In this document: piece by piece, positions 6,799-13,834 of the stretch
Layout: every line of letters begins with the position of its first letter
Numbering within the stretch: position 1 is the first letter of the stretch
Notes under the pieces: generated by a model
Database searches by the model: none
What the model was told of the DNA's origin: nothing
What the model saw: only the letters and a program-made list of their open reading frames with translations
Position numbers and translations under genes: made by a program
DNA from: Sphingobacterium micropteri
GTDB lineage: Bacteria > Bacteroidota > Bacteroidia > Sphingobacteriales > Sphingobacteriaceae
DNA length: 64,000 nucleotides
Assembly (NCBI RefSeq): GCF_014692515.1
Contig: NZ_JACOIK010000012.1
Span: 1-64,000, forward strand
Direction of reading: 5' to 3'

Positions 6799-6816
6799 TA
6801 TCGCAATATTACGATA
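6799..6816 (-). promoter_or_regulatory. ArsR-type operator, copy 1 (upstream of arsR)
   Basis: TATCGCAATATTACGATA is a near-palindrome (arms TATCG/CGATA, centre AATATT) immediately upstream of the ArsR start. It matches 17 of 18 bases with the copy at 6418-6435. Confidence 0.65.
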
Positions 6817-6862
6817 ATAAATTCAGATATACAATAATTTACCACAATTGTATCGAAAAAAG

Positions 6863-6886
6863 ATCGCAGGCTCTTAAACCTGCGAT
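6863..6886 (-). terminator. Rho-independent terminator after the AhpD-like gene
   Basis: ATCGCAGG (6863-6870) pairs with CCTGCGAT (6879-6886) around an 8-base loop, with an A-run before and a T-run after, so it can work in both directions. On the minus strand it ends the AhpD-like transcript and separates it from arsR. Confidence 0.75.
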
Positions 6887-6903
6887 TTTTTACTTCATAA
6901 TTT

Positions 6904-7356
6904 TTAAGCAAAGCCTTGCCCTGGCTGAAAATGTCCAATAATGGCAATCCTGTTCCAGGCATTGATGGTAATTACCGCCATTACTATTTCTGCAATTTGA
7001 TTTTCGCTAAAAAATTTTAACGCTTTTTCGTAAATTTCGTCTGATAATCCATTTTGGTGTATCAGGGTTACTTCTTCGGTAATTGCTAACACTGTTTTTT
7101 CTTCATCGGTAAAAATTCCGATGATTTCCCGCCATGTATTCAGTAAAAATATACGCTGATTGGTTTCGCCATTTTTTAAGGCATCTTTGGTATGCATATC
7201 TATACAGTAAGCACATCCGTTGATTTGTGAAGCGCGGATTTTTATCAGTTCTTTTGTGGTTTTTGAAATGGCAACTTGTGACAGATAGGTTTCCAGTCCC
7301 GTCATTGCTTTTAAAGCAAGAGGTTCTGCGGAGTTGATATTTACTCGTTTTTGCAT
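6904..7356 (-). CDS. Carboxymuconolactone decarboxylase (AhpD-like) family protein
   Basis: A 150-residue all-helical protein of the CMD/AhpD family. The redox centre is CAYCIDMH (Cys48, Cys51, His55), the CxxC...H signature of alkylhydroperoxidase-type members. Length matches single-domain family proteins. Such proteins reduce peroxides or act in reductive stress with partners that cannot be named here. It is followed by a clear terminator and preceded, 67 bases upstream on the same strand, by a Crp-type regulator, which probably controls it. This Crp plus CMD pairing is frequent in Bacteroidota. The true substrate is unknown. Confidence 0.82.
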   Translation of the reverse strand: MQKRVNINSAEPLALKAMTGLETYLSQVAISKTTKELIKIRASQINGCAYCIDMHTKDALKNGETNQRIFLLNTWREIIGIFTDEEKTVLAITEEVTLIHQNGLSDEIYEKALKFFSENQIAEIVMAVITINAWNRIAIIGHFQPGQGFA

Positions 7357-7423
7357 TGTTAAATTGTTTTAAAATTGACAACACAAAATTGAAAAATCCG
7401 GAAACCGAAAAACTTAAACTGGT

Positions 7424-7999
7424 TTAAGAAACGCTTCTCTTCCGGATTTCGCTCAAATATTCGGGTGTGAAACCAAGGAAAGAGGCAATGAGATATTGGG
7501 GAACACGCTGCACAAATTCGGGATGCTTGCGAAGTAGTTCAAAGTAAAATTCTTCTTTCGAAAGCGAGAAAAGGTATTTTACACGCATTTGTGCCGCCGC
7601 ATACGCCCGCTGATAAACAAAGCGGAAGTAACGTTCCATGACGGGGAAGTTGCACAATAATCTTTCTTGATTATCTTGCGTGATGCAGAGTATTTCTGAT
7701 TTTTCTACGGATTGTATATAAAACTCGGTGGGTTGTCTATGTTCATAAGCAATATTGTCTGTCATCCACCAAGTTTCGATGGCAAATTCGGTGGTCTGTT
7801 CAATCCCTTTTTCGTTGATGTAGAACTTGCGAAGCAATCCTTTCAGTACAAAGTAATGATGCTTACAAACCTGTCCTTCCTGCAACAGGTTTTCTTTTTT
7901 TGAAACAGGTCTTACCGTGAAGAATTTTAGAATTTCTTCAAATTCTTCCTCGGATATTTTTACAAATTTGTTTATATGATTTTTTAATATTTCAGACAT
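7424..7999 (-). CDS. Crp/Fnr family transcriptional regulator
   Basis: A 191-residue regulator with an N-terminal cyclic-nucleotide-binding-type beta-roll (about 20-115: LLQEGQVCKHHYFVLKGLLR ... ESW-like segment replaced by IETWW) and a short C-terminal winged helix ending FLGFTPEYLSEIRKR. The recognition helix is recognisable (IASFLGFTPEYLSEIRK). There is no Fnr-type cysteine cluster. This is the widespread short Bacteroidota Crp type, which often controls the adjacent stress or redox gene. The ligand is unknown. It lies upstream of the AhpD-like gene on the same strand. Confidence 0.82.
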   Translation of the reverse strand: MSEILKNHINKFVKISEEEFEEILKFFTVRPVSKKENLLQEGQVCKHHYFVLKGLLRKFYINEKGIEQTTEFAIETWWMTDNIAYEHRQPTEFYIQSVEKSEILCITQDNQERLLCNFPVMERYFRFVYQRAYAAAQMRVKYLFSLSKEEFYFELLRKHPEFVQRVPQYLIASFLGFTPEYLSEIRKRSVS

Positions 8000-8095
8000 T
8001 AAATATAAGTTTTATTTGATTTAATCTTGTTGCTCTTTCATAATTTTATTGTAAGTTATACCCACCTTAAAAGCTGTCCTGCAATTCCATTCTGA

Positions 8096-8677
8096 TTAAT
8101 CATCCAATCCTTTTCCGTCAAGTATTTGCTGATAATATTTTTCAATTCTTGCTTCTCTTGTTTTGGATTGTTTGGCTTGATTGAAGTAAAACAAATACCC
8201 TTTCTGTCTTCCCGATGTTAGAGAATAAAACGCTTTTTGCAGAACTTTGTCCTCGTCTAAAGCCTTTTGAAACTCTTCCGGAATAGGATAATCGGCAACT
8301 TTTTTTATCGCTACTTTCTTTCCCGATTTTTCAATTTCGACAGCTTCTTTGATATACTCTATAATTATAGGTTTCAGTTGTGTAATCTGTTCTACACTGG
8401 TAAATCGGATTTGTCTTGCCGACTGAACATTTTCGGTTTGCTGTATCAGAATACTTTGTGGATCTTTCAGCAACGCACCTTTATGAAACAGCAAGGCACA
8501 ATATTCCTTAAATCCGTGAATAAGTACGATATTTTTCCCCTGAAAGGTATAACAAGGGTGCATCCATTTGTAATCTTCTTCAAGTGATATATTTTCACGG
8601 ATGATTTCACGCAATAAATGAAATTCATTTTTCCACTTATTTGCTTCTGCAAAAAATTGTTCTGCTTCTTGGTTCAT
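8096..8677 (-). CDS. YdeI/OmpD-associated family protein (DUF1801 plus OmdA)
   Basis: A 193-residue protein. The N-terminal part (about 10-115) resembles the DUF1801/YdhG fold (EDYKWMHPCYTFQGKNIVLIHGFKEY is typical). The C-terminal part (about 125-193) is the OmdA-type helical segment: IPEEFQKALDEDK, then FYSLTSGRQKGYLFYF and a basic AKQSKTREARIEKY stretch. YdeI-family proteins have been linked to antimicrobial-peptide tolerance, but the mechanism is unknown. It is the last gene of a four-gene minus-strand operon (ArsR, SRPBCC, DoxX, YdeI) with 10-base spacing to DoxX. Confidence 0.8.
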   Translation of the reverse strand: MNQEAEQFFAEANKWKNEFHLLREIIRENISLEEDYKWMHPCYTFQGKNIVLIHGFKEYCALLFHKGALLKDPQSILIQQTENVQSARQIRFTSVEQITQLKPIIIEYIKEAVEIEKSGKKVAIKKVADYPIPEEFQKALDEDKVLQKAFYSLTSGRQKGYLFYFNQAKQSKTREARIEKYYQQILDGKGLDD

Positions 8678-8687
8678 AAGAATTGGT

Positions 8688-9071
8688 TTAATTTTTAGCG
8701 AAGATGATTTTTCTGCCGGCAGGTCTGAAATACCAAGACGCTACTGTTACCAATAATAAAATTAATGACGGAACAGCTTCGACAAATGCCTGTCCAACTA
8801 CCAAATGTGAAACAAAAGCACCGGACATTGCAAAGAAAAATCCTGCGTAAGCCCATTCTTTCAACAACGGAAATTTTGGAATGAGAATGGCAATAACGCC
8901 TAATAGTTTCCATACGCCAAGAATACTTAAAAGATACAGTGGGAAACCCAATGAACTTACAATTTCATTGTAGCCACCGATTTGTAATAGTTGTTGTACA
9001 CCGCCTGCCGTCATGCCTATCGACAGAAATATGGTAGTAACCCAATAGATGATTTTATCGCTCTTTGTCAT
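8688..9071 (-). CDS. DoxX family membrane protein
   Basis: A 127-residue protein with four predicted membrane helices (about 8-28, 43-65, 70-90 and 95-118), matching the DoxX/DoxX-like fold. It contains the family's GxxKLLG-type motif as VWKLLGVIAIL. DoxX-like proteins are small integral membrane proteins often linked to redox or membrane stress. It lies 6 bases downstream of the SRPBCC gene and 10 bases upstream of YdeI, so it belongs to that operon. The exact biochemical role is not known. Confidence 0.8.
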   Translation of the reverse strand: MTKSDKIIYWVTTIFLSIGMTAGGVQQLLQIGGYNEIVSSLGFPLYLLSILGVWKLLGVIAILIPKFPLLKEWAYAGFFFAMSGAFVSHLVVGQAFVEAVPSLILLLVTVASWYFRPAGRKIIFAKN

Positions 9072-9077
9072 AATTTT

Positions 9078-9542
9078 CTATGTTAATTTGTTTACGATTT
9101 CCTGCAACCTATCGTGAGCCATATTCAAGCCTTGTGCGAACGGCATTTGCATTAATTGGTTTCTGAATTCTGCGGACCTAAATACAATATGCATGGTGAG
9201 TTTGCTTGTGTCGTCCGTTAGTTTTTCAAACTCCAAAAATTCAAGTTGAACGGGAAATGGTGTGTTTTCCATTTCAAAAGTTCGTGTGATTTTTTGGTTT
9301 AGAACAAATTCGTGTATCGTTCCGTTGGCACGAAACATGACGTTTCCATTGTACGATGTTTCAAACGCATAAGAGCCGTGCTTTTTGTTTTCCATTTTCA
9401 ACACTTTCGTTCCCATCCATTGCTCAAAAAGTTCGGGTTCTTCATAAGCCTTAAAAAGTAATTCCAAAGGCAAATCAAACTCCCTTGTGATGATGATTTC
9501 CTGTTTGCCGTCTTCGGCACTGACCTTGGTTTTTTGTTCCAT
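9078..9542 (-). CDS. SRPBCC (AHSA1/START-like) domain protein
   Basis: A 154-residue protein of the SRPBCC helix-grip fold. The N-terminal strand IIITREFDLPLELLFKAYEEPELFEQWMG is diagnostic for the AHSA1-like ligand-binding group, and the C-terminal helix ends in MAHDRLQEIVNKL. The fold makes a hydrophobic cavity; no catalytic residues are apparent. In many bacteria such genes follow an ArsR-type repressor, as here, where the gap to the upstream ArsR gene is 7 bases. The ligand is unknown. Family assignment is secure. Confidence 0.85.
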   Translation of the reverse strand: MEQKTKVSAEDGKQEIIITREFDLPLELLFKAYEEPELFEQWMGTKVLKMENKKHGSYAFETSYNGNVMFRANGTIHEFVLNQKITRTFEMENTPFPVQLEFLEFEKLTDDTSKLTMHIVFRSAEFRNQLMQMPFAQGLNMAHDRLQEIVNKLT

Positions 9543-9549
9543 GTTTAGT

Positions 9550-9873
9550 CTATTTTTCTGATTTATAGTTTTTCATTACAGCTTCCAATTTATTAAATCT
9601 ATCGTCCCACATTTGACGGAACGGCTCGATGAAATCTGCCACTTCTTTTATCTTTTTCGCGTTCAGATGATAATGAACTTCTCTGCCGTTTTGCTCTTGT
9701 TTTAGTAATTCACACTCGGTAAGAATTTGCAAATGTTTTGAAACAGTTGGTCGTGCGGTGTCAAAGTTTGAGGCTATTGCACCTGCTGTCATTGATTGCG
9801 TAGCAACCAACATAAGTATTGCTCGTCTTGTCGGGTCAGCTATTGCTTGAAAAACATCTCGTCTTAAATTCAT
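9550..9873 (-). CDS. ArsR family repressor (SRPBCC-linked type)
   Basis: A 107-residue winged-helix protein: AIADPTRRAILMLVATQSMTAGAIA, then the recognition helix in FDTARPTVSKHLQILTECELL. It has no metal-binding cysteines, so it is unlike the true metalloregulator at 6454 and belongs to the ArsR group paired with SRPBCC genes. It heads the operon ArsR/SRPBCC/DoxX/YdeI. Repeats directly upstream (9879-9917) are likely operators. The inducer is unknown. Confidence 0.85.
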   Translation of the reverse strand: MNLRRDVFQAIADPTRRAILMLVATQSMTAGAIASNFDTARPTVSKHLQILTECELLKQEQNGREVHYHLNAKKIKEVADFIEPFRQMWDDRFNKLEAVMKNYKSEK

Positions 9874-9878
9874 ATGAA

Positions 9879-9917
9879 GTCATTTGACTACAAATATAAA
9901 TGTAGTTATTTGACTAC
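9879..9917 (-). promoter_or_regulatory. Direct-repeat operator upstream of the ArsR/SRPBCC operon
   Basis: GTCATTTGACTAC (9879-9891) and GTTATTTGACTAC (9905-9917) match at 12 of 13 bases, with starts 26 bases apart. The first is also part of a palindrome, AGTCA-TT-TGACT. The pair sits directly before the repressor's start codon, as expected for autoregulation. Confidence 0.55.
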
Positions 9918-10023
9918 GCAAATTTCTAAGAATATATTTTTACTAATTCAAGCTCCTGTCTTTCTTCTTTTTATTTTTCATTCGGTTGACAAACTGTTCT
10001 TCCTTGTAATTCCCCTGTGCTTG

Positions 10024-10060
10024 GATATACGCTTTGGCAGATTGAATAGGGAAGAACATG
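10024..10060 (+). repeat. Remnant of the endolysin 3' end
   Basis: The 21 bases at 10024-10044 are identical to 5266-5286 inside the CHAP amidase gene, and similarity continues, with gaps, to about 10060 (atagg...gaagaa...atga). No coding frame is preserved and the rest of the lysis cassette is absent. It marks a second, decayed copy of the cassette end. Together with the intact copy it brackets the 4.7 kb stress-gene block. Confidence 0.65.
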
Positions 10061-10086
10061 ATCATTTTCGATATATACTGATGGCA

Positions 10087-10119
10087 TTTGGTTCGTGAAG
10101 CTGTTTTAACGTATATTTA
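10087..10119 (+). promoter_or_regulatory. Promoter of the DUF4180 gene
   Basis: TTTG at 10087-10090, a 21-base spacer, then TATATTTA at 10112-10119, close to the Bacteroidota -7 box TAnnTTTG. The ATG follows at 10141. Confidence 0.45.
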
Positions 10120-10140
10120 CACGAAGGGACTTAACAAAAA

Positions 10141-10500
10141 ATGAACATTCAACCACATACAATAAAAGATACCGAAATTGCGGAAATAATTTCAGACGAC
10201 ATCATCATTCGAAATGCCGAAGATGCGTTGGATTTAATGGGCAATGTATATTATCAAGGGTTTGATAAAATGATTATCCATCAGAAAAATATGACGTCCG
10301 ATTTCTTCGACTTAAAAAATAAAATGGCAGGCGAAATACTGCAGAAATTTTCCAACTATCGTGTTTCGCTTGCTATTATTGGAGATTTTTCGGGCTTTGA
10401 AAGCAAGAGCCTGAACGATTTCATTTACGAGAGTAATAAGGGAAAGCACGTTAATTTTGTGGCTTCTCTTAATGAGGCTCTAAACGCTTTAAGCAGATAG
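10141..10500 (+). CDS. DUF4180 domain-containing protein
   Basis: A 119-residue cytoplasmic protein that fits DUF4180: the conserved core includes the NAEDALDLMGNVYYQGFDKM region, DFFDLKNKMAGEILQKFSNY and a C-terminal FVASLNEALNAL. It has no signal peptide or membrane helix. The fold resembles STAS-type alpha/beta domains, but no function is established for the family as far as I know. It is a single gene with its own promoter, converging with the DEAD-box gene 9 bases downstream. Confidence 0.8.
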   Translation: MNIQPHTIKDTEIAEIISDDIIIRNAEDALDLMGNVYYQGFDKMIIHQKNMTSDFFDLKNKMAGEILQKFSNYRVSLAIIGDFSGFESKSLNDFIYESNKGKHVNFVASLNEALNALSR

Positions 10501-10509
10501 GTACAAAAA

Positions 10510-11814
10510 CTACGTCCGTCCGATCCGTATCTTCCGACCCTTGATCTTTTGGTTATTCGCTTGTTTGATGATACTGGCGGCCGCAGCACGCTCCACAGCG
10601 ACGTAGGATTCTTTATCTTTAACCTCAATAATACCGACCTGTTCTTTCGATATCCCGTCCAGGTTTAACAGAAACCCAACAATATCTATCTTGTTGATCT
10701 TATCTTTTCTACCGCCGCTAATATAAAGTGTCGCAAAAGGCGAATTTGGTGGGAGCGGATATTCCTCTTCCAAAACGACCAGTTCACTGTCTTCCGGCAC
10801 GTATGGATACTCCTCTTCCGGTTTCAGGATAACATACACCTCCCCGCTGGCTTGCATACGAGCCGTTCGGCCATTACGGTGGATGAACGCATCCTCCTTA
10901 TAAGGCAACTGATAATGTATAATGACATCCACTTCCGGAATATCTAATCCACGAGCAGCTAAATCCGTGGTGATGAGGATACGATTCGAGTTGTTACGGA
11001 ACTTTAACAAGGCAAGCTCCCGATCTTCCTGTTCTAAACCACCATGAAACATATCGTGTATAATTTCACGGTTTTCGAGCAACTCGCTAATATGATCTAC
11101 CGCCTCGCGGTGGTTACAGAAAATAAGCGTTTTCTTTGCCCCATTCTTGCACAACAGTTTAAATAAGGTACTCAATTTATACTGCGCTGGTGTGATTACT
11201 TTTTTGATCGTGAGTTTGGGAGCCGTATCGGCATCAGCAGAAAAATCAACCGTCACAAAATTGCCAATTCCGGTAAACGTTGGGATCGCTGTCATTTTCG
11301 TTGCGGAAGTGAGTATGCGATGTTGTAACCGTGGTAACTGTTCGATGATATATTGCATCTGCTCTTGGAAGCCAAATTCCAACGATTTATCAAACTCATC
11401 GAGGACGAGCGTTCGGATAGTGGATGGATCCACATATGTCCTTTCGATATGATACATCACCCGTCCGGGTGTACCGATCAATAAGCTTGGCGCCTCGCGA
11501 AGTTTATTACGTTCTGTCTTGGTATCGTTACCCCCGTATACACAGGTGATTTTGTATCCAGTTAACGCTTTGCGCATAACTTGTTCTATCTGGAGCGCTA
11601 GTTCCCGGGTAGGTACTAATATGAGGGCTTGTACGCCGTCTTTATCTTTTTTTAGATGTTTGGCTAATAACAAAGCAAAGGCAAGTGTTTTACCGCTGCC
11701 TGTGGGCGAATGTAAAACGAAGTCTTTGTTATTGTCGTAGGTGTCTAGGACCGCATGTTGCATAGCATTTAGTTCTGCAATCTGCATCCGGGTTAAAATC
11801 TGTTGGAGCTCCAT
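10510..11814 (-). CDS. DEAD-box RNA helicase, DbpA-like
   Basis: A 434-residue helicase. The ATPase core shows motif I (SPTGSGKTLA), Ia (PTRELALQ), Ib (TPGR), II as DEFD instead of DEAD (VLDEFDKSLEFGF), III (TSATKM), V (TTDLAARGLDIPEVD) and VI (HRNGRTARM). The last 65 residues resemble the DbpA RNA-binding domain (KINKIDIVGFLLNLDGI ... KIKGRKIRI), which in known DbpA proteins binds 23S rRNA during 50S assembly. It is a single gene ending close to the DUF4180 stop. A ribosome-assembly role is inferred from the domain. The DEFD variant also occurs in some DEAD-box relatives and should keep activity. Confidence 0.88.
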   Translation of the reverse strand: MELQQILTRMQIAELNAMQHAVLDTYDNNKDFVLHSPTGSGKTLAFALLLAKHLKKDKDGVQALILVPTRELALQIEQVMRKALTGYKITCVYGGNDTKTERNKLREAPSLLIGTPGRVMYHIERTYVDPSTIRTLVLDEFDKSLEFGFQEQMQYIIEQLPRLQHRILTSATKMTAIPTFTGIGNFVTVDFSADADTAPKLTIKKVITPAQYKLSTLFKLLCKNGAKKTLIFCNHREAVDHISELLENREIIHDMFHGGLEQEDRELALLKFRNNSNRILITTDLAARGLDIPEVDVIIHYQLPYKEDAFIHRNGRTARMQASGEVYVILKPEEEYPYVPEDSELVVLEEEYPLPPNSPFATLYISGGRKDKINKIDIVGFLLNLDGISKEQVGIIEVKDKESYVAVERAAAASIIKQANNQKIKGRKIRIGRT

Positions 11815-11868
11815 GGGACAAATTTACGCATTAAAACTGGACAAAAGGGCTGTTAAAAATTGGAAATT

Positions 11869-11885
11869 TTGGCACGATGATTGCA
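11869..11885 (+). promoter_or_regulatory. Sigma-54 (RpoN) promoter
   Basis: TTGGCACGATGATTGCA fits the RpoN consensus TGGCACG-N4-TTGCA at every conserved position. The -24 GG (11871-11872) and -12 GC (11883-11884) have the required 10-base spacing. Transcription would begin near 11896. A terminator follows within 70 bases. Confidence 0.75.
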
Positions 11886-11895
11886 TAAATATGTA

Positions 11896-11965
11896 CAATT
11901 CATAATTTAGGTTAATAATTGGTTAGTTAGTAAAAGGCTTCGATCTCCCCGGTTGAAGCCTTTTT
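11896..11965 (+). ncRNA. Candidate sigma-54-driven small RNA, about 70 nt
   Basis: The interval between a consensus RpoN promoter and a strong rho-independent terminator (11932-11965) has no convincing reading frame. The predicted RNA starts with an AU-rich single-stranded region containing GGTTAATAATTGG and TTAGTTAG and ends in a 10-bp hairpin with a U-tail, the usual layout of a bacterial trans-acting small RNA. It lies in a 212-base gap between the divergent helicase and lipoprotein genes. An alternative is a leader for the lipoprotein gene at 12027, but the terminator argues against that. I recognise no known RNA family. Confidence 0.55.
11932..11965 (+). terminator. Strong terminator of the candidate small RNA
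   Basis: AAAAGGCTTC (11932-11941) pairs perfectly with GAAGCCTTTT (11955-11964) around a 13-base loop containing CTCCCC, and a T-rich tail follows. It lies upstream of the lipoprotein gene, so it ends a short transcript. Confidence 0.8.
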
Positions 11966-12026
11966 AATTTTTTCCTAAACATATTCACTTTTTACATGTT
12001 TATCCCAAAGAAGAAAAGGCATTCGT

Positions 12027-12536
12027 ATGCATATCAAAACAATATTTATGGGGTTATTATTACTAGGTGTAGGTTGTAACCCATCACGACAGCAAAATGA
12101 AGAACAATACGATGAATCGGATACCGTGAACGTGGACACCGCTCAACAAGCGGAAAACCCATTTGTTTATGTGCCGACAGAAGCCTTCTGGGAATACCAA
12201 TATGACACGGTTACCCTTGATTTTAAACCCGTTAAAGTACGGGAAGTCCCAGCAGATAGCTTGACAGCCGAAGGTATCGAAACCATGATTAATCATACAT
12301 GGCCAAATGTACAGGTTAGGTATATAGAAACTTTTGGCGATACGGTTTATCTCGAAATTCCCGAAAGCACCGTATTGACACAGCAAATGGGAACGGCGGG
12401 AGCACAGCAGTTTATGGTCTCCACGACCTACTCTTTTACGGAGCTACCTGATGTACGATATGTCGCATTTGGTTTTGAAGAAGGTGATCATGCCGTACCG
12501 GGTGTCTATAGCCGAAATTCCTGGAACAACAAATAA
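12027..12536 (+). CDS. Hypothetical lipoprotein, possibly GerMN-like
   Basis: A 169-residue protein with a lipoprotein signal ending LLGVGC, the lipidated Cys being about residue 17, then an acidic, Gln/Asp-rich linker. The C-terminal part (about 80-165) has a pattern reminiscent of GerMN domains (FGDTVYLEIPES ... TTYSFTELPDVRYVAFGFEEGD). That resemblance is weak and I would not name a function. It is probably anchored to the outer or inner membrane facing the periplasm. It is a single plus-strand gene converging with the next operon. Confidence 0.55.
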   Translation: MHIKTIFMGLLLLGVGCNPSRQQNEEQYDESDTVNVDTAQQAENPFVYVPTEAFWEYQYDTVTLDFKPVKVREVPADSLTAEGIETMINHTWPNVQVRYIETFGDTVYLEIPESTVLTQQMGTAGAQQFMVSTTYSFTELPDVRYVAFGFEEGDHAVPGVYSRNSWNNK

Positions 12537-12550
12537 TAAATGATAAACGG

Positions 12551-13825
12551 TTACTTTTCTGTGTATCGTATACTCCCCGATATACCTAACGTATTCTTGT
12601 CTACTATAGATGTTTCAACCGCTATTTGAAATGCCTGTTCTTGTAATGGACGCAGCATATTATTCCAAGACGATGGTAAATGGCGAAAATCCACTTTTAG
12701 CTGAAATGGACTAGATGTGTCGACAAACAAGGGTGTAAATTGAGTATCCTTTTTTGTAGACAGTATGATGAGGCTATCCCTAATATTGTGGTAAAACCGA
12801 TAAAATAATTTTTCGGGTAAAGCAGCGGCTAATTGTGCATCACCTTTCCAGACGTTTTCGATAACGGGTACAGGGATTTCCTGTATCTCCTTTTTTTCGA
12901 CACTGTTAAAATCCGCATCATAATCATAAGTGACAATCGTATCTTGTTGTGTCGTGATATCGGAGCTGATAAATAGGTCTACATAATCGTATGAGTGGTT
13001 GACCCACATATCGGGTTCGACATCCGAGAAAATAGATAAGGACCTGATGATAAAAGGTGTTTCGGTAGGGGACAGCGTACTCCATAGCGACATAAACGAA
13101 TTATTTGTCTCTTGTTTTCGTATCTTGGAAATAACAGGAGCATCCGTCGTCAGGTGCCAATCGCCAGACAGTGCGACATGACCGTCGGATACATTGGCAA
13201 AGAGTTGAAATGTTCCATCGGTGTGACGGTAAGCGATATGTGCTTTTGAATTTTCAGCGGGAAGAAATTGAAAATCACTTACGTATACCCAATTATTCAT
13301 CGCTTCCCATATCGCCTGCATCGCGTTGTCCTGCTCTTGTTTCATCGCTGTTAAACGAAGCAGCAGGTATTCGTCATCATACAACACGTCCGTACCGGAA
13401 GCGAGATGAACGAAAGATAGGCGCTGTCCATCATGTTCTGTAACCTGGACAGCATCTATGCTGTGTTCTTTTAAAAAAGCTTCCCATTTTTCAGGTTTCG
13501 CTATTTTTTGAATCGTGAAAAATGTTAGCGGATTATCTTTCAGGGTGAAAAAATGTATTTGAGCAGGTATATGTATACCGGCTCTCCACCAGTTTTGTAT
13601 ATCTAATAAACCAGACGTCGGTACGATACTATCCGTACGTTGTTTAAAGAATTGGGCCATGTTGTCCAGTAATAAATCATCCACCGCGATGGATACAACA
13701 GCTTGGCTGTTGGGATGTACATACTGATCAAGTGCCTGATTTTTCCGGAATAGGTATAAGGCGATGATGGTACCGGCTGTTATAACCAGTACCACCACAA
13801 AAATCCATAATGTACGTTTCATCAA
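12551..13825 (-). CDS. Membrane-anchored hypothetical protein
   Basis: A 424-residue protein with one N-terminal membrane helix (about 5-27) and a large extracytoplasmic part. Segments such as HPNSQAVVSIAVDDLLLDNM and the late LPEKLFYRFYHN resemble the layout of the neighbouring DUF4836-like protein, so the two may be distant paralogues. No catalytic motif is visible. It is the last gene of a minus-strand trio (lipoprotein 15836-16507, DUF4836-like 13835-15832, then this one) with gaps of 3 and 9 bases, so all three are very likely co-transcribed. Function unknown; an envelope role is likely. Confidence 0.6.
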   Translation of the reverse strand: MMKRTLWIFVVVLVITAGTIIALYLFRKNQALDQYVHPNSQAVVSIAVDDLLLDNMAQFFKQRTDSIVPTSGLLDIQNWWRAGIHIPAQIHFFTLKDNPLTFFTIQKIAKPEKWEAFLKEHSIDAVQVTEHDGQRLSFVHLASGTDVLYDDEYLLLRLTAMKQEQDNAMQAIWEAMNNWVYVSDFQFLPAENSKAHIAYRHTDGTFQLFANVSDGHVALSGDWHLTTDAPVISKIRKQETNNSFMSLWSTLSPTETPFIIRSLSIFSDVEPDMWVNHSYDYVDLFISSDITTQQDTIVTYDYDADFNSVEKKEIQEIPVPVIENVWKGDAQLAAALPEKLFYRFYHNIRDSLIILSTKKDTQFTPLFVDTSSPFQLKVDFRHLPSSWNNMLRPLQEQAFQIAVETSIVDKNTLGISGSIRYTEK

Positions 13826-13834
13826 TCCGGTATA

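Noticed and set aside
9874..10098. A 74-codon plus-strand frame
   Set aside because: It overlaps the ArsR operator repeats and the endolysin remnant, with no coding character and no upstream signals.
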